Assembly (NCBI GenBank): GCA_041655035.1
Contig: JBAZCN010000013.1
Span: 1-42,930 of the forward strand
DNA length: 42,930 bases
Reading direction: 5' to 3'
From: NAT127 sp041655035
Lineage (GTDB): Bacteria > Pseudomonadota > Gammaproteobacteria > Pseudomonadales > Porticoccaceae
Shown piece after piece: positions 18,963-28,734 of the stretch. Both the position numbers and the translations under genes were made by a program. The stretch's first letter is position 1; each line of letters opens with the position of its first letter. A model generated the notes under the pieces. The model worked only from the letters and a program-made list of their open reading frames with translations, did no database searches and was not told the DNA's origin.

Positions 18963-21320
18963 TTGGCGAAGAACCAGGTCAGGGATAAATCCGCAACCGG
19001 CCCACTGATGGGGGAGCGGGGGCGGCTGATCCTGCGCGAAGGGGCTCTGCTCGGCTGGCTGCTGGTCTGTCTGTGCCTGCTGATCGCCTTCGTCAGTTAT
19101 TCCCCCGATGACCCGGGCTGGTCCTATACCGCCGGCCGCGACCAGATCCACAATGCCGCGGGCGCCGCGGGCGCCTGGCTCGCCGATGTGTTTTTTTCGC
19201 TGTTTGGCTACATGTCGTTCCTGTTCCCGACACTGTTGGCGCTGCGCGCCTGGAATGTGTTCAAGGCCCGCCGCGACCGCCCTGAACCTTTCGACTGGAT
19301 CATCTTTACCCTGCGCTTTGTCGGCATCGCCCTGGTCATGGCCAGCGCCACCGCGCTCACCGCCATGCACCACGGCGCGACCGGTGGCGATCTGCCCTTC
19401 GGCGCCGGCGGGTTGATGGGCGATTCGTTCGGCAGCGCGGTGACCGCCGGTTTCAGCCATGTCGGCGGCACCCTGATCCTGGTCGCGGTGTTCCTGTTCG
19501 GGGTGACCATTTTCACCGATCTGTCATGGCTCGCGGTGATCGACGCCCTCGGGCGCTGGACGCTGATCGGCTGGGATCGGCTGGCTGCCCGCCTCAGCCA
19601 GCACCGGCGCGCCAAGGAGGAACGCCAGGCGGCCGAAGAAGCGACGCGGGTGCGCCAGGAAACCGTCGAACGCAAGCAGAAGCGCGGCACCGAGCGCAAG
19701 GAGCCGACCATCCAGGCGCCGGTCAAGCCGCCGCAACCCAGCGTGCGGGTCGAAAAGGAAAAACAGGCCATCCTCTTCAAGAGCGAGCCGGTGACTGGCG
19801 AACTGCCCCCCCTGAGCCTGCTCGACGAGGCGGTGAAACACAACGACCGGGGCTATTCCCGGGAATCTCTCGAAGCCATGTCGCGCCTGCTCGAGCTCAA
19901 GCTCCAGGATTTCGGCATCACTGTCGAGGTCGTGGAGGTGATGCCGGGGCCGGTGATCACCCGGTTCGAGATCCAGCCGGCGCCGGGGGTCAAGGCCAGC
20001 CGCATCTCCGGCCTGGCCAGCGATCTGGCGCGCTCGCTGGCGGTGGTCAGCGTGCGGGTCGTGGAGGTGATCCCCGGCAAGTCGGTGGTCGGCATCGAGA
20101 TACCCAACGAATACCGGGAGATGGTGCGGCTGCGGGAGGTGTTGTCGTCGTCGGCCTACGAGGAGGCCAAGTCGCCCCTGACACTGGCTCTCGGCCACGA
20201 TATTTCCGGCCAGCCGGCGCTCGCCGATCTCGCCCGCATGCCCCACCTGCTGGTCGCCGGCACCACCGGCTCCGGCAAGTCGGTGGGAGTCAACGCCATG
20301 CTCCTCAGCATCCTCTACAAGGCGACCCCGGAAGACGTGCGGTTGATCCTGGTGGACCCGAAGATGCTGGAGCTGTCGGTCTACGACGACATTCCCCACC
20401 TGCTGACCCCGGTGATCACCGACATGAAGGATGCCGCCAGCGGCCTGCGCTGGTGTGTCGGCGAGATGGAGCGCCGCTACCAGTTGATGGCGGCGCTGGG
20501 CGTGCGCAATCTGGCGGGCTACAACCGCAAGGTCGAGGACGCCATCAGCGAGGGGTCGCCCATCGTCGATCCGCTGTGGCGGCCGGACCCGATGGCGGCT
20601 GTGTTCGCCGACGAGGAGATACCGCAGCCGCCGACCCTCGGCAAGCTGCCTTACATTGTGGTGGTGATCGACGAATTCGCCGACATGATGATGATCGTCG
20701 GCAAGAAGGTCGAGCAGCTCATCGCCCGCATCGCCCAGAAGGCGAGGGCGGCCGGCATCCACCTGATCCTGGCGACCCAGCGGCCGTCGGTGGACGTGAT
20801 CACCGGCCTGATCAAGGCCAACGTGCCGAGCCGCATCGCCTACCAGGTATCGTCGAAAATCGATTCCCGCACCATCCTCGACCAGGGTGGCGCGGAACAG
20901 TTGCTGGGCCATGGCGACATGCTCTACATGCCGGTGGGCACCAGTGTGCCGATACGGGTGCACGGCGCCTTTGTCGACGACCACGAAGTCCACCAGGTGG
21001 TGGCGGACTGGAAGGCGAGGGGCGAGCCCCAGTACCTGGACGACATCACCGACGAGGGTTCGACGGCGTCGATCCCGGTGCCGGGTTACAGCGACGGCGA
21101 CGGTGGCGGCGACGATCCGGAGAACGACCCGCTCTACGACGAAGCGGTGGCGTTCGTGCTCGAAAGCCGCAAGGCGTCGATTTCCTCCGTGCAGCGCAAG
21201 TTGCGCATCGGCTATAACCGCGCGGCGCGGCTGATCGAAGCGATGGAGATCGCCGGCGTGGTCAGCACCATGAACACCAACGGCAGCCGCGAAGTGCTGT
21301 CGCCGAACCATCGAGGCTGA
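18963..21320 (+). CDS. ftsK: DNA translocase FtsK
   Basis: A 785-residue septal DNA pump for chromosome-dimer resolution. About four to five membrane segments lie within residues 25-190 (for example LLGWLLVCLCLLIAFVSY and LILVAVFLFGVTIFTDLSW). A short charged linker follows (190-290), far shorter than the roughly 600-residue E. coli linker and similar to Pseudomonas. The RecA-like motor has Walker A AGTTGSGKSVGVNAM near residue 435 and Walker B IVVVIDEFADMM. The gamma winged helix (ASISSVQRKLRIGYNRAARLIE) at the C-terminus reads KOPS sites. The start is a TTG at 18963; an ATG at 19008 (MGERGRL) is an alternative. It leads the lolA-rarA-crcB-serS-cysG-gor run. Confidence 0.96.
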   Translation: MAKNQVRDKSATGPLMGERGRLILREGALLGWLLVCLCLLIAFVSYSPDDPGWSYTAGRDQIHNAAGAAGAWLADVFFSLFGYMSFLFPTLLALRAWNVFKARRDRPEPFDWIIFTLRFVGIALVMASATALTAMHHGATGGDLPFGAGGLMGDSFGSAVTAGFSHVGGTLILVAVFLFGVTIFTDLSWLAVIDALGRWTLIGWDRLAARLSQHRRAKEERQAAEEATRVRQETVERKQKRGTERKEPTIQAPVKPPQPSVRVEKEKQAILFKSEPVTGELPPLSLLDEAVKHNDRGYSRESLEAMSRLLELKLQDFGITVEVVEVMPGPVITRFEIQPAPGVKASRISGLASDLARSLAVVSVRVVEVIPGKSVVGIEIPNEYREMVRLREVLSSSAYEEAKSPLTLALGHDISGQPALADLARMPHLLVAGTTGSGKSVGVNAMLLSILYKATPEDVRLILVDPKMLELSVYDDIPHLLTPVITDMKDAASGLRWCVGEMERRYQLMAALGVRNLAGYNRKVEDAISEGSPIVDPLWRPDPMAAVFADEEIPQPPTLGKLPYIVVVIDEFADMMMIVGKKVEQLIARIAQKARAAGIHLILATQRPSVDVITGLIKANVPSRIAYQVSSKIDSRTILDQGGAEQLLGHGDMLYMPVGTSVPIRVHGAFVDDHEVHQVVADWKARGEPQYLDDITDEGSTASIPVPGYSDGDGGGDDPENDPLYDEAVAFVLESRKASISSVQRKLRIGYNRAARLIEAMEIAGVVSTMNTNGSREVLSPNHRG

Positions 21321-21340
21321 TAGCTGGAGATCGATAGCTG

Positions 21341-21970
21341 ATGCGATTTACATCCCGAATCCTGGGGGCATTGCTGGCGGCGCTGTTTGCCGTTGCGGCC
21401 GCTGGCGGCCCCGAGGACATCGCCGAGCTGGGCAACCGCCTGGCGCCGATGAAGAACCTCTCGGCAGGGTTCAACCAGACCGTGACCTCCGCCGACGGCT
21501 ACATCATCCAGGAAATCACCGGCACGCTGACCGTGGCCCGGCCCGGCAAGGTGCGCTGGGAGAGCGATGCGCCCTACGAGCAGCTGGTGGTGTCCGATGC
21601 TGAAACGCTTTGGCTCTACGACCCGGATCTCGAGCAGGTGACGGTGCGCCCTTTCAGCCACGACATCAGCAGGACCCCGGCGGTGCTGTTCATCGGCGAG
21701 GTGAAGGATCTCGCCAGGGACTACCAGGTCAGCGCCGAGCGCGAGGGAGAGCGCAGCCTGTACTGGCTGGAGCCGGTCAACGGCGACGCCTTGTACGAAC
21801 GCATTTCCATCGAGTTCGACGGCGATATCCCCGTCGCCATGGCCCTGTGGGACAGCCTCGGCCAGGTGACCCGCATCGGTTTCAGCAATGCGACCGTCAA
21901 CGGCGAGGTCGACCCGGCGGCATTCCATTTCACGCCGCCGCCGGGTGTCGACGTGCTCCACGATGAGTGA
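21341..21970 (+). CDS. lolA: Outer-membrane lipoprotein carrier protein LolA
   Basis: A 209-residue periplasmic chaperone that ferries lipoproteins from LolCDE to LolB. The signal peptide RILGALLAALFAVAAA is cleaved near residue 21. The mature part has the LolA pattern: LSAGFNQTV, TGTLTVARPGKVRWESDAPYEQ, LWLYDPDLEQVTVRPF and VDPAAFHFTPPPGVDVL. Length matches E. coli (about 203). It starts 20 bp after ftsK and overlaps rarA by 8 bp. The short gap contains an imperfect repeat of GATAGCTG. Confidence 0.95.
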   Translation: MRFTSRILGALLAALFAVAAAGGPEDIAELGNRLAPMKNLSAGFNQTVTSADGYIIQEITGTLTVARPGKVRWESDAPYEQLVVSDAETLWLYDPDLEQVTVRPFSHDISRTPAVLFIGEVKDLARDYQVSAEREGERSLYWLEPVNGDALYERISIEFDGDIPVAMALWDSLGQVTRIGFSNATVNGEVDPAAFHFTPPPGVDVLHDE

Positions 21971-23309
21971 CCTGTTCTCGCGCGAGGTGTACCGGCCGCT
22001 GGCGGCGCGGATGCGGCCCCGCAGCCTCGATGAATTTGCCGGCCAGGAGCATGTCCTCGGCGCCGGCAAACCGCTGCGCGAGGCGATCCTCAGGGGCCAG
22101 CTCCATTCGATGGTGTTCTGGGGTCCGCCGGGCGTCGGCAAGACCACCCTGGCGAAAATGATCGCGACCTACGGCAAGGCCCACTTCGAGAGTCTTTCGG
22201 CGGTGCTCGCCGGGGTCAAGGAGATCCGCGCCGCGGTGGCGCGGGCCGAGGAGGAGCGGGATATCCGCGGGCGCAAAACGGTGCTGTTCGTCGACGAGGT
22301 GCACCGGTTCAACAAGTCCCAGCAGGATGCCTTCCTGCCCTTCGTGGAGGACGGCACGGTGATCCTGGTGGGAGCCACCACGGAGAATCCCTCCTTCGAA
22401 CTCAACAACGCGCTATTGTCCCGCTGCCGGGTGTACGTGTTTCGCTCGCTGGACGCGGACGCCATCAAGTCCCTGTTGCGGCGGGCGCTGGCCGACCGCG
22501 AACGCGGCCTGCCCGAGCCCCTGGCTATCGACGAGGGCGCTCTCGAAGCCATCGCCAGCGCCGCCGATGGCGATGCCCGCCGCGCGCTCAACCTGCTCGA
22601 AGTGGCCAGCGACCTCGCCGTCGACGGCCACATCACCGCCGACGTCCTGGCCGAGGTGACAGTGGCCGACACCCGCCGCTTCGACAAGGGCGGGGAAGCC
22701 TTCTACGACCAGATTTCCGCACTGCACAAGGCGGTTCGCGGTTCGTCCCCGGACGCCGCCCTGTACTGGCTGGCGCGGATGCTCGACGGCGGCTGCGACC
22801 CGCTGTACCTGGCGCGGCGGCTGGTGCGCACCGCCAGTGAGGACATCGGCAACGCCGACCCGCGGGCTCTGCAACTGGTGCTCAACGCCTGGGACGTGCA
22901 GGAGCGGCTCGGTTCACCCGAAGGCGAGCTGGCCATCGCCCAGGCGGTGGTGTACCTGGCGGTGGCCCCCAAGAGCAATGCGGTGTACACCGCGTTCGGC
23001 CGGGCCCGCAAGGACGTGGCCAGCCAGCCCAGCTACGAGGTGCCGCTCCATCTCCGCAACGCGCCCACCAAGCTGATGAAATCCCTCGATTACGGCGGCG
23101 ACTACCGCTATGCCCATGACGAGCCGGATGCCTTTGCCGCCGGCGAGAACTACCTGCCGGAAGAGATCGCCGACGCCCGCTATTATTTTCCGGTGGACCA
23201 GGGGCTCGAAAAACAGATCCGGGAAAAGCTCGAACGCTTGCGCGACCGCGACCGCACCAGTCCGCGCCAGCGCTACCCGGCGCCCGGGACCCCGGGTGGC
23301 GAGCGGTGA
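21963..23309 (+). CDS. rarA: Replication-associated recombination protein A (RarA/MgsA)
   Basis: A 448-residue clamp-loader-like AAA+ ATPase acting at stalled forks. The start is ATG 21963, giving MSDLFSREVYRPLAARMRP; the longer frame (to 21888) adds an Arg/Ser-rich stretch that merely shadows lolA. Walker A is WGPPGVGKTTLAKM and Walker B VLFVDEVHRFNKSQQDA. Sensor 1 is GATTENPSFELN and sensor 2 DGDARRALNLLE. The C-terminal tetramerisation part has RMLDGGCDPLYLARRLVRTASEDIG. Length equals E. coli RarA (447). It overlaps lolA by 8 bp and crcB by 4 bp. Confidence 0.96.
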   Translation: MSDLFSREVYRPLAARMRPRSLDEFAGQEHVLGAGKPLREAILRGQLHSMVFWGPPGVGKTTLAKMIATYGKAHFESLSAVLAGVKEIRAAVARAEEERDIRGRKTVLFVDEVHRFNKSQQDAFLPFVEDGTVILVGATTENPSFELNNALLSRCRVYVFRSLDADAIKSLLRRALADRERGLPEPLAIDEGALEAIASAADGDARRALNLLEVASDLAVDGHITADVLAEVTVADTRRFDKGGEAFYDQISALHKAVRGSSPDAALYWLARMLDGGCDPLYLARRLVRTASEDIGNADPRALQLVLNAWDVQERLGSPEGELAIAQAVVYLAVAPKSNAVYTAFGRARKDVASQPSYEVPLHLRNAPTKLMKSLDYGGDYRYAHDEPDAFAAGENYLPEEIADARYYFPVDQGLEKQIREKLERLRDRDRTSPRQRYPAPGTPGGER

Positions 23310-23680
23310 CCCCGTGGCTGCTGGTGGCGCTCGGCGGCGCCTTCGGGGCTGTCGGCCGCTTTGCCGTCAACGGCTTGCTGTTTCCCCTGTTCGGGCCTAG
23401 ATTCCCTTTTGCCACCCTGGTGATCAATGCCGCGGGCTCGCTGCTGATGGGTGTCTGCTATGTGCTGATCATCGAGCGCGGCGTGCTCGCCGGGGAGTGG
23501 CGCGATTTGCTGATGGTGGGTGTCCTCGGCGCGTTCACCACGTTTTCCGCCTTCTCGCTCGACGCCGTGGCTTTATGGCAAAATGGCCACCTTTTACTGG
23601 CCCTCGGCTATGTGCTCGCCAGCGTCATCCTGTCCATCGGCGGCTTGGCGCTGGCCATTTATTTCACCCGGCTGCTCTGA
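23306..23680 (+). CDS. crcB: Fluoride exporter CrcB/FluC
   Basis: A 124-residue membrane protein with four hydrophobic helices. Family motifs are GGAFGAVGRFAVN, FPFATLVINAAGSLLMG (with the pore Asn) and GVLGAFTTFSAFSLDA (the Phe-box and Thr/Ser line). It acts as a dual-topology dimeric fluoride channel. The GTG start overlaps the rarA TGA (GTGA), so translation is probably coupled. There is no room for a fluoride riboswitch directly upstream. Confidence 0.94.
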   Translation: MTPWLLVALGGAFGAVGRFAVNGLLFPLFGPRFPFATLVINAAGSLLMGVCYVLIIERGVLAGEWRDLLMVGVLGAFTTFSAFSLDAVALWQNGHLLLALGYVLASVILSIGGLALAIYFTRLL

Positions 23681-23711
23681 TCCGCGGTCGCAATCAGGAT
23701 ACCGTTCCCCC

Positions 23712-25004
23712 ATGCTCGATCCGAAACTTGTTCGCACCGAACCCGAAAACATCGCCACCACCCTGGCCAAGCGTGGTTTCACCCTCGATGTGGAATGGCT
23801 CGGGCGGCTCGAGGCGCAGCGCCGCGAAGCGCAGGAGACAGCCCAGTCCCTGCAGGCGGAGCGCAATGCCTACGCCAAGGCCATGGGCAGGGAAATGGCC
23901 GCCGCCAAAGCCGAGGGTCGCGATGTGGAACCCTTGAAAGCCAAGGGCGAAGCGCTGAAAAATGCCGCCCAGAAAGCGGAGGACGCGCTGGAGGACATCC
24001 AGGCGCGGTTCGAGACCTACCTGCTGGAAGTGCCCAATATCCCCGACCCGGAAGTGCCGCAAGGCGCGAGTGAAGAGGACAACGTCGAAATCCGCCGCTG
24101 GGGCGAACCCCGGGTCTTCGATTTCCCGGTGCGCGACCACGTCGACCTCGGCGCCGGGGGGCTCCTCGATTTCGAAGTGGCGAGCAAGTTGACCGGCTCC
24201 CGCTTCGCGGTGATGCGCGGCGATTTCGCCCGCCTGCACCGGGCGCTGATCCAGTTCATGCTCGACACCCATATCGCCGACCACGGCTACCGCGAAGTCT
24301 ATGTGCCCTACATCGTCAATCGGGATTCGCTGCTGGGCACCGGGCAGCTGCCCAAGTTCGAGGCGGACTTGTTCAAGCTCGACGACGAGCGGGGCTTTTA
24401 CCTGATCCCCACCGCCGAAGTGCCGGTCACCAATATCCACCGCGACGATATCGTCGCCGCCGAACAGCTGCCGGTGAAGTACGTGTGCCACACCCCCTGT
24501 TTTCGCAGCGAGGCCGGCAGCTACGGCAAGGACACCCGCGGCCTGATCCGCCAGCACCAGTTCGAAAAGGTCGAACTGGTGCAGTTCGTCCGGCCCGGGG
24601 AATCCGACGCCGCCCTTGAAGCCCTGACCGGTCACGCCGAAGCCATTCTGCAAAAACTCGGCCTGCCGTATCGCACCATCATCCTTTGCGGTGGCGACAT
24701 CGGCTTTGCCGCCGCGCGCACCTACGATATCGAGGTCTGGGTGCCGTCCCAGAACAAGTACCGCGAGATTTCCTCATGCAGTAATTTCCGGGATTTCCAG
24801 GCGCGCCGCCTCAAGGCCCGCTGGCGCAACCCCGATACCGGCAAACCGGAACTGTTGCACACGCTGAACGGCTCGGGCCTCGCGGTCGGACGCACCCTGC
24901 TGGCCATCGTCGAGAATTACCAGCAGGCGGATGGCAGTGTCGCCGTGCCCGAGGCGCTGCGCCCCTATATGGGCGGTGCCGGACGCATTGCCGGGCACCG
25001 GTAA
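23712..25004 (+). CDS. serS: Seryl-tRNA synthetase
   Basis: A 430-residue class II synthetase. The N-terminal coiled-coil arm (residues 30-100, rich in Ala/Glu/Lys heptads) binds the long variable arm of tRNA-Ser. Motif 2 is CFRSEAGSYGKDTRGLIRQHQFEKVE, split by the serine-specific loop, and motif 3 is NGSGLAVGRTLLAIVEN. EVWVPSQNKYREISSCSN lies in the active site. The ATG at 23712 (MLDPKLVRTEPE) matches the family start; a longer frame back to 23520 overlaps crcB and is rejected. It lies 31 bp after crcB and 5 bp before cysG. Confidence 0.98.
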   Translation: MLDPKLVRTEPENIATTLAKRGFTLDVEWLGRLEAQRREAQETAQSLQAERNAYAKAMGREMAAAKAEGRDVEPLKAKGEALKNAAQKAEDALEDIQARFETYLLEVPNIPDPEVPQGASEEDNVEIRRWGEPRVFDFPVRDHVDLGAGGLLDFEVASKLTGSRFAVMRGDFARLHRALIQFMLDTHIADHGYREVYVPYIVNRDSLLGTGQLPKFEADLFKLDDERGFYLIPTAEVPVTNIHRDDIVAAEQLPVKYVCHTPCFRSEAGSYGKDTRGLIRQHQFEKVELVQFVRPGESDAALEALTGHAEAILQKLGLPYRTIILCGGDIGFAAARTYDIEVWVPSQNKYREISSCSNFRDFQARRLKARWRNPDTGKPELLHTLNGSGLAVGRTLLAIVENYQQADGSVAVPEALRPYMGGAGRIAGHR

Positions 25005-25009
25005 AGGCG

Positions 25010-26416
25010 ATGGACTACCTGCCACTATTCCACAACCTGCAAGGCCGCAAATGCCTGGTGGTGGGCGGCGGCGAAACCGCCCTGCGCAAGGTGCGGCCAC
25101 TGCTCGAAGCCGGCGCCCGGGTCAAGGTCGTGGCCCCGGAAATCCGCGACTCGCTCCGGGAGTTGGCGGACAGTGGCGCGATCCAGGTCGCCTGCAAAAC
25201 CTTTCACCCGGATGACATGGCCGGGGTCGCCCTGGTGGTCGCGGCTACCAGCGATGCCCAGGTCAACCTCCAGGTTTCCCGCTGGGCCCGGGAGCGGGAT
25301 ATCCTGGTCAACGTGGTCGATAACCCGGCACTGTGCTCGGTGATCTTCCCCGCTATCATCGATCGTTCGCCGGTGCAGATCGCCGTCTCCACCGGCGGCA
25401 GCGGCCCGGTGCTGGCGCGCTTGCTGCGGGGCAGGCTCGAAGCCATGCTGCCCGGCAATTTTGGCAACCTGGCCAGGCTCGCCGCGCGGTTTCGCGCCAG
25501 GGTGAAGGAAAAAATCCCGGGCGAGAACGAGCGCCGGGCCTTTTGGGAAGACCTGTTCGAAGGCCGCATCGCCGAATTGGTCCTGGCCGATCGTGAGCGG
25601 GAGGCGGAGGCGGCTCTGGAAGCTGTCCTGGACGGCGCGCAAGGGCAATCGCCGGGCGAGGTCTACCTGGTCGGGGGCGGCCCCGGCGATCCGGACCTGC
25701 TCACCTTTCGCGCCCTGCGACTGATGCAGCGGGCGGACATCGTGCTCTACGACCGCCTGGTATCGAAGGACGTACTGAACCTGGTGCGCCGTGACGCCGA
25801 ACGTATCTATGTGGGCAAGACCGCGGGAGACCACCCGGTCACCCAGGACAACATCAACCGCAAGCTGGTGGAGTTCGCCCGTCAGGGCCACCGGGTGCTG
25901 CGCCTGAAGGGTGGCGATCCATTCATCTTCGGCCGCGGCGGGGAGGAGATCGAACACCTCGCCGAACACGGCGTTCCCTTTCAGGTGGTGCCGGGGATCA
26001 CCGCCGCCTCCGGCTGCGCCAGCTATGCGGGCATTCCGCTCACCCACCGCGACCATGCCCAGTCGGTGCGCTTTATCGCCGGGCATCGCCAGGATGACCA
26101 GCTCAACCTGCCGTGGCGGGAGCTGGCGGCCCCCGGCCAGACCCTGGTGTTCTATATGGGGCTCAACGGCCTCGAGACCATCTGCAATCAGTTGGTCGCC
26201 CATGGCATGGGCGCCGACATGCCCGCGGCGTTGATCGAGAAGGGCACCACGGCCCGCCAGCGGGTGTTTGTCGGCACCCTTGCCGATCTGCCGCAAAAAG
26301 TCCGCGACGGCGGCGCCAGGGCCCCGACCCTGATCATCGTCGGCCGGGTGGTCAGCCTGCATGGCAAGCTCCACTGGTTTGGTGAACATGAAGAGGAGGC
26401 GGCCAATGGCCAGTGA
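25010..26416 (+). CDS. cysG: Siroheme synthase (trifunctional CysG)
   Basis: A 468-residue fusion. The N-terminal CysG-B part (1-210) is a precorrin-2 dehydrogenase and sirohydrochlorin ferrochelatase with the NAD site LVVGGGETALRKV. The C-terminal CysG-A part (about 220-468) is a uroporphyrinogen-III C-methyltransferase with the SAM motifs VYLVGGGPGDPDLLTFRAL, LKGGDPFIFGRGGEE and VVPGITAASG. Together they convert uroporphyrinogen III to siroheme for sulfite and nitrite reductases. Length matches E. coli (457). It follows serS by 5 bp and overlaps gor by 11 bp. Confidence 0.97.
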   Translation: MDYLPLFHNLQGRKCLVVGGGETALRKVRPLLEAGARVKVVAPEIRDSLRELADSGAIQVACKTFHPDDMAGVALVVAATSDAQVNLQVSRWARERDILVNVVDNPALCSVIFPAIIDRSPVQIAVSTGGSGPVLARLLRGRLEAMLPGNFGNLARLAARFRARVKEKIPGENERRAFWEDLFEGRIAELVLADREREAEAALEAVLDGAQGQSPGEVYLVGGGPGDPDLLTFRALRLMQRADIVLYDRLVSKDVLNLVRRDAERIYVGKTAGDHPVTQDNINRKLVEFARQGHRVLRLKGGDPFIFGRGGEEIEHLAEHGVPFQVVPGITAASGCASYAGIPLTHRDHAQSVRFIAGHRQDDQLNLPWRELAAPGQTLVFYMGLNGLETICNQLVAHGMGADMPAALIEKGTTARQRVFVGTLADLPQKVRDGGARAPTLIIVGRVVSLHGKLHWFGEHEEEAANGQ

Positions 26417-27794
26417 TCAGCCCAACAATGATCAGTCCGACAATGATCGCTACGACTATGACCTGTTCGTGATCGGCGCCGGCTCTGGCGGCGTGCGCGC
26501 CGCCCGCATGGCGGCGGCCCAGGGCGCCAGGGTGGCGGTGGCCGAGGAGCGCTATCTCGGCGGCACCTGTGTCAACGTCGGCTGCGTGCCGAAGAAACTT
26601 TTTGTCTATGCGGCTGAATTCAGCCACGCCTTCCGCGATGCCGCCGGTTTTGGCTGGACGCTGCCCGGCGCCAGCTTCGACTGGCCGACCCTGAGGGACA
26701 ACAAGACCCGGGAGATCGAGCGGTTGAACGGCGTCTATGCCCGGCTGCTGGACGACGCCGGCGTCACCCGCATCGACGGCACCGCGACGCTTGCCGGCCC
26801 GCAGGCGGTGCGGGTGGAGGGGCGGGAATTCACTGCGCGGCATATCCTGGTCGCCACCGGCGGCTGGCCTTTCATTCCCGAATTCCCGGGCAGCGAGCAC
26901 GCCGTTTCCTCCAACGAGATGTTTTATCTCGACCGCTTTCCACAGCGTGTGCTGGTGGTTGGCGGCGGTTATATTGCGGTGGAGTTCGCCGGCATTTTCC
27001 GCGGCCTTGGCGCCGAGACCCACCTGTCCTACCGGGGACCGCTTTTTCTGAAGAATTTCGACGGCGATCTGCGCACCGGCCTGGCCCGGCGGATGGCGGA
27101 GCAGGATATTCGACTTCATTTCGAAACCACCGTCGAGGCCATCGCCAAAAATGGCGACGGCTCCCTGCGGGTCGAGCTCGATGACGGCCGGCGGCTGGAT
27201 GTGGATACGGTGATGTTCGCCACCGGACGCAAGCCCAATACGGCGGGGCTGGGCCTCGAGAATACGGCGGTCGAGCTCGCCGACAACGGCGCCATCCGGG
27301 TGGATGCGCGTTTTCGCACCGCCGAGCCTTCGATCTACGCCCTGGGCGACGTGATCGACCGGGTGCAGCTGACGCCGGTGGCTATCGGCGAAGCCATGGT
27401 GCTGGTCGACAACCTCTTCGCCGGCGGCGACCGGCGCATGGACTACGACAGTATTCCCACCGCGGTATTCAGCCAGCCCACCATCGGCACCGTGGGCCTG
27501 TCGGAGGAACAGGCCCGGGAGCGCTGCGACGCGGTGCGCATCTATCGCACCGAATTCCGCCCGATGAAACAGACCCTGGCCGGCGGCGATGACAGGATCC
27601 TGATGAAGCTGGTGGTGGACGATGCCAGCGACCGGGTGCTGGGCTGCCATATGCTGGGGGAGGGCGCCGGGGAAATCATCCAGGGGCTGGCGGTGGCCCT
27701 CAAGGTCGGCGCCACCAAGGCGGATTTCGATCGCACTGTGGGCATCCATCCGACAGCGGCGGAAGAGTTTGTTACCATGCGTCATCCCGTTTGA
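26406..27794 (+). CDS. gor: Glutathione-disulfide reductase
   Basis: A 462-residue FAD pyridine-nucleotide disulfide oxidoreductase. FAD site LFVIGAGSGGVRAARMAA; redox pair GGTCVNVGCVPKK (CVNVGC); NADPH site VVGGGYIAVEFAGIF; C-terminal GIHPTAAEEFVTM with the catalytic His-Glu. The start at 26406 is set by GAGGAGG six nt upstream; earlier in-frame ATGs (26361, 26388) lack this. The first codons after MAS are three 15-bp repeats encoding an Asp/Asn-rich leader (DQPNN, DQSDN, DRYDY) that is unusual for Gor. It overlaps cysG by 11 bp. Trypanothione or mycothione reductase is unlikely given the sequence. Confidence 0.94.
   Translation: MASDQPNNDQSDNDRYDYDLFVIGAGSGGVRAARMAAAQGARVAVAEERYLGGTCVNVGCVPKKLFVYAAEFSHAFRDAAGFGWTLPGASFDWPTLRDNKTREIERLNGVYARLLDDAGVTRIDGTATLAGPQAVRVEGREFTARHILVATGGWPFIPEFPGSEHAVSSNEMFYLDRFPQRVLVVGGGYIAVEFAGIFRGLGAETHLSYRGPLFLKNFDGDLRTGLARRMAEQDIRLHFETTVEAIAKNGDGSLRVELDDGRRLDVDTVMFATGRKPNTAGLGLENTAVELADNGAIRVDARFRTAEPSIYALGDVIDRVQLTPVAIGEAMVLVDNLFAGGDRRMDYDSIPTAVFSQPTIGTVGLSEEQARERCDAVRIYRTEFRPMKQTLAGGDDRILMKLVVDDASDRVLGCHMLGEGAGEIIQGLAVALKVGATKADFDRTVGIHPTAAEEFVTMRHPV
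26415..26459 (+). repeat. Three degenerate 15-bp tandem repeats in the 5' end of gor
   Basis: The units GATCAGCCCAACAAT, GATCAGTCCGACAAT and GATCGCTACGACTAT follow each other in frame and encode the Asp/Asn-rich start of the glutathione reductase. The third copy is the most diverged. Confidence 0.6.
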
Positions 27795-27807
27795 TCCTGC
27801 AATCTCG

Positions 27808-27867
27808 GGCAATAGTCATTTCGGCAACGGCAATTTCAGCAACATTCATTTCAGTAACAGTCAATTT
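27808..27867 (+). repeat. Four degenerate 15-bp tandem repeats upstream of the MoxR ATPase
   Basis: Four 15-bp units lie between the gor stop and the MoxR ATG, in frame with the latter and without a stop. Read in that frame they give GNSHF, GNGNF, SNIHF and SNSQF, a [GS]NxxF pattern. Whether they are translated is not settled. Confidence 0.65.
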
Positions 27868-27888
27868 AGTAGCAATGTGGAACAGTCT

Positions 27889-28733
<845 letters not shown>

Positions 28734-28734
<1 letters not shown>

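Noticed and set aside
23200..23306. A fluoride riboswitch before crcB
   Set aside because: The start of crcB overlaps the rarA stop, so the upstream DNA is coding; no riboswitch fold was recognised.
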